In this document: in pieces, positions 34,932-35,517 of the stretch
Numbering within the stretch: position 1 is the first letter of the stretch
Layout: each line of letters starts with the position of its first letter
Assembly: GCA_903896615.1 (NCBI GenBank)
Contig: CAITYM010000053.1
Coordinates: forward strand, 1-35,517
Direction of reading: 5' to 3'
DNA from: an uncultured Burkholderiales bacterium
GTDB taxonomy: Bacteria; Pseudomonadota; Gammaproteobacteria; Burkholderiales; Burkholderiaceae_C
DNA: 35,517 bases
Translations under genes and position numbers: made by a program
Notes under the pieces: generated by a model
What the model was told of the DNA's origin: nothing
What the model saw: only the letters and a program-made list of their open reading frames with translations
Databases searched by the model: none

Positions 34932-35406
34932 TAAGATTAAATGGTTAAATTAAGAATCGACACAAGATCACAATTGAATTCATAGACGTACTTGCTTTCC
35001 AAATTCTCCTAAATAACTGACTAGCAGGTAAAGGGCTATCTCAAGTACCTTAGCAAATGGGCTACAAATCTATCGAAACAAGGTTTCTAAAATGCCTGAA
35101 AACCGAATAAGTTCGACTCCAGGCTTGGACATCTCACTTTAAAATCCTGATTGTTCGACCCCCTCTGTGTTGCCTTAAATAGATAAATGTTAAGGACTTT
35201 TTAATCAAAAGTTTCAGAATTAGTACTTTTGAAAGAAATCCATAATCAATTTCTTCCAGAGAACGAGCACAACCGATCGATTTAATACTTATCTGATCGT
35301 AATTAACCAGAATAATCTTCCAATAAATCAATAATTAACCCACCGTTATTAATTAGGGCTTATTTTTGTAATAATCCACCTATTCTAATTATTTACCCCC
35401 TTAATA
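34932..35406. other. Non-coding stretch after the CoA pathway operon
   Basis: These 475 bases contain no convincing gene; the only open frame (35134-35331, leftward) has no recognisable features. GCCTG...CAGGC around 35094-35125 could pair over a 21-base loop. TTGTTCGACCCC at 35151-35162 also occurs inverted at 13602-13613, in the other large intergenic gap. No clear terminator for the upstream operon and no consensus promoter for the downstream gene were found. Confidence 0.5.
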
Positions 35407-35517
35407 ATGACTTCAAGACGCTTGTTTCTGAGAGGTTTAGGAGGACTTACTACCTCTGGTATCTACTTTTGTAATTGTTGTAATGCCGATGAAATTCCTT
35501 CGCTTGTTCCCGTAGGA
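35407..35517 (+). CDS. Tat-exported protein, N-terminal fragment cut by window edge
   Basis: Thirty-seven residues are visible before the right edge. They begin with MTSRRLFLRGLGG, a near-perfect twin-arginine motif (S-R-R-x-F-L-R), followed by a hydrophobic stretch and cysteines (CNCC) near 26-29. This marks a protein exported folded, often with a cofactor or metal. The mature domain is not visible, so no function is given. No clear ribosome binding site precedes the ATG. Confidence 0.65.
   Translation, partial: MTSRRLFLRGLGGLTTSGIYFCNCCNADEIPSLVPVG

Noticed and set aside
35110..35163. GTTCGACTCC and TTGTTCGACCCC resembling tRNA T-arms, the latter also inverted at 13602-13613
   Set aside because: No acceptor, D or anticodon stem can be drawn around them, and a shared 12-mer in 35 kb can occur by chance.
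1..35517. CRISPR arrays, insertion sequences, integrases, rRNA or tRNA genes
   Set aside because: None was found: there are no regular spacer-repeat arrays, no transposase-like proteins and no RNA gene signatures.

Overview
The window looks like chromosomal DNA of a fairly AT-rich betaproteobacterium, probably Burkholderiales. By eye the GC is in the low-to-mid 40s, which would fit a Polynucleobacter-like freshwater lineage. The evidence is two orphan Bug-type (tripartite tricarboxylate) binding proteins, several aromatic-catabolic gene sets, a PACE efflux gene and compact operons with ATGA overlaps. The genus is inferred; no rRNA or tRNA gene is visible to fix it.

Layout. (1) 1-2098, minus strand: a small operon of a DUF2256 zinc-ribbon protein, an FeS-type photolyase/cryptochrome and an HNH nuclease cut by the left edge. 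(2) 2571-5806, plus strand: two adjacent paralogous potassium channels. Each has two voltage-sensor domains followed by one pore, and a perfect FNR-type box (TTGAT-N4-ATCAA) lies upstream. (3) 6013-9389, plus strand: an amidohydrolase-2 decarboxylase overlapping a Bug receptor, then a PACE transporter and a pyridoxamine-phosphate-oxidase-like protein. (4) 9474-13332: a divergent unit with a Rieske ferredoxin and a Bug receptor leftward, and a phthalate-dioxygenase-like Rieske oxygenase and a zinc dehydrogenase rightward. (5) 13705-18299, minus strand: a three-subunit molybdenum hydroxylase with a CoxG-like protein. Divergent from it at 18386-25671 are a TetR regulator, a VOC protein, an FAD monooxygenase and a complete branched-chain-type ABC importer, followed by a secreted alpha/beta hydrolase. 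(6) 26942-34931: an SDR dehydrogenase divergent from a run of six genes: a two-domain aminobenzoyl/salicylyl-CoA monooxygenase-reductase, MarR, crotonase, acyl-CoA dehydrogenase, aryl-CoA ligase and a Rid-family protein. (7) The right edge carries the start of a Tat-exported protein.

How the genes may work together. Block 6 reads as an aerobic CoA-thioester route for an aromatic acid, most likely 2-aminobenzoate (anthranilate). The acid is activated, the ring is hydroxylated and reduced by one fusion enzyme, the nitrogen may be released by the Rid protein, and the ring is opened and oxidised by beta-oxidation-like enzymes. Block 5 looks like uptake and initial hydroxylation of an N-heteroaromatic compound. 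Blocks 4 and 5 may therefore feed block 6, because bicyclic N-heterocycles and indoles are commonly degraded through anthranilate. This link is inferred from gene order and families and the substrates are not known.

The most unusual items are the paired double-voltage-sensor channels under a likely oxygen-responsive promoter, the Rid protein that lacks the family's arginine, and a crotonase that lacks both usual glutamates inside the CoA pathway.
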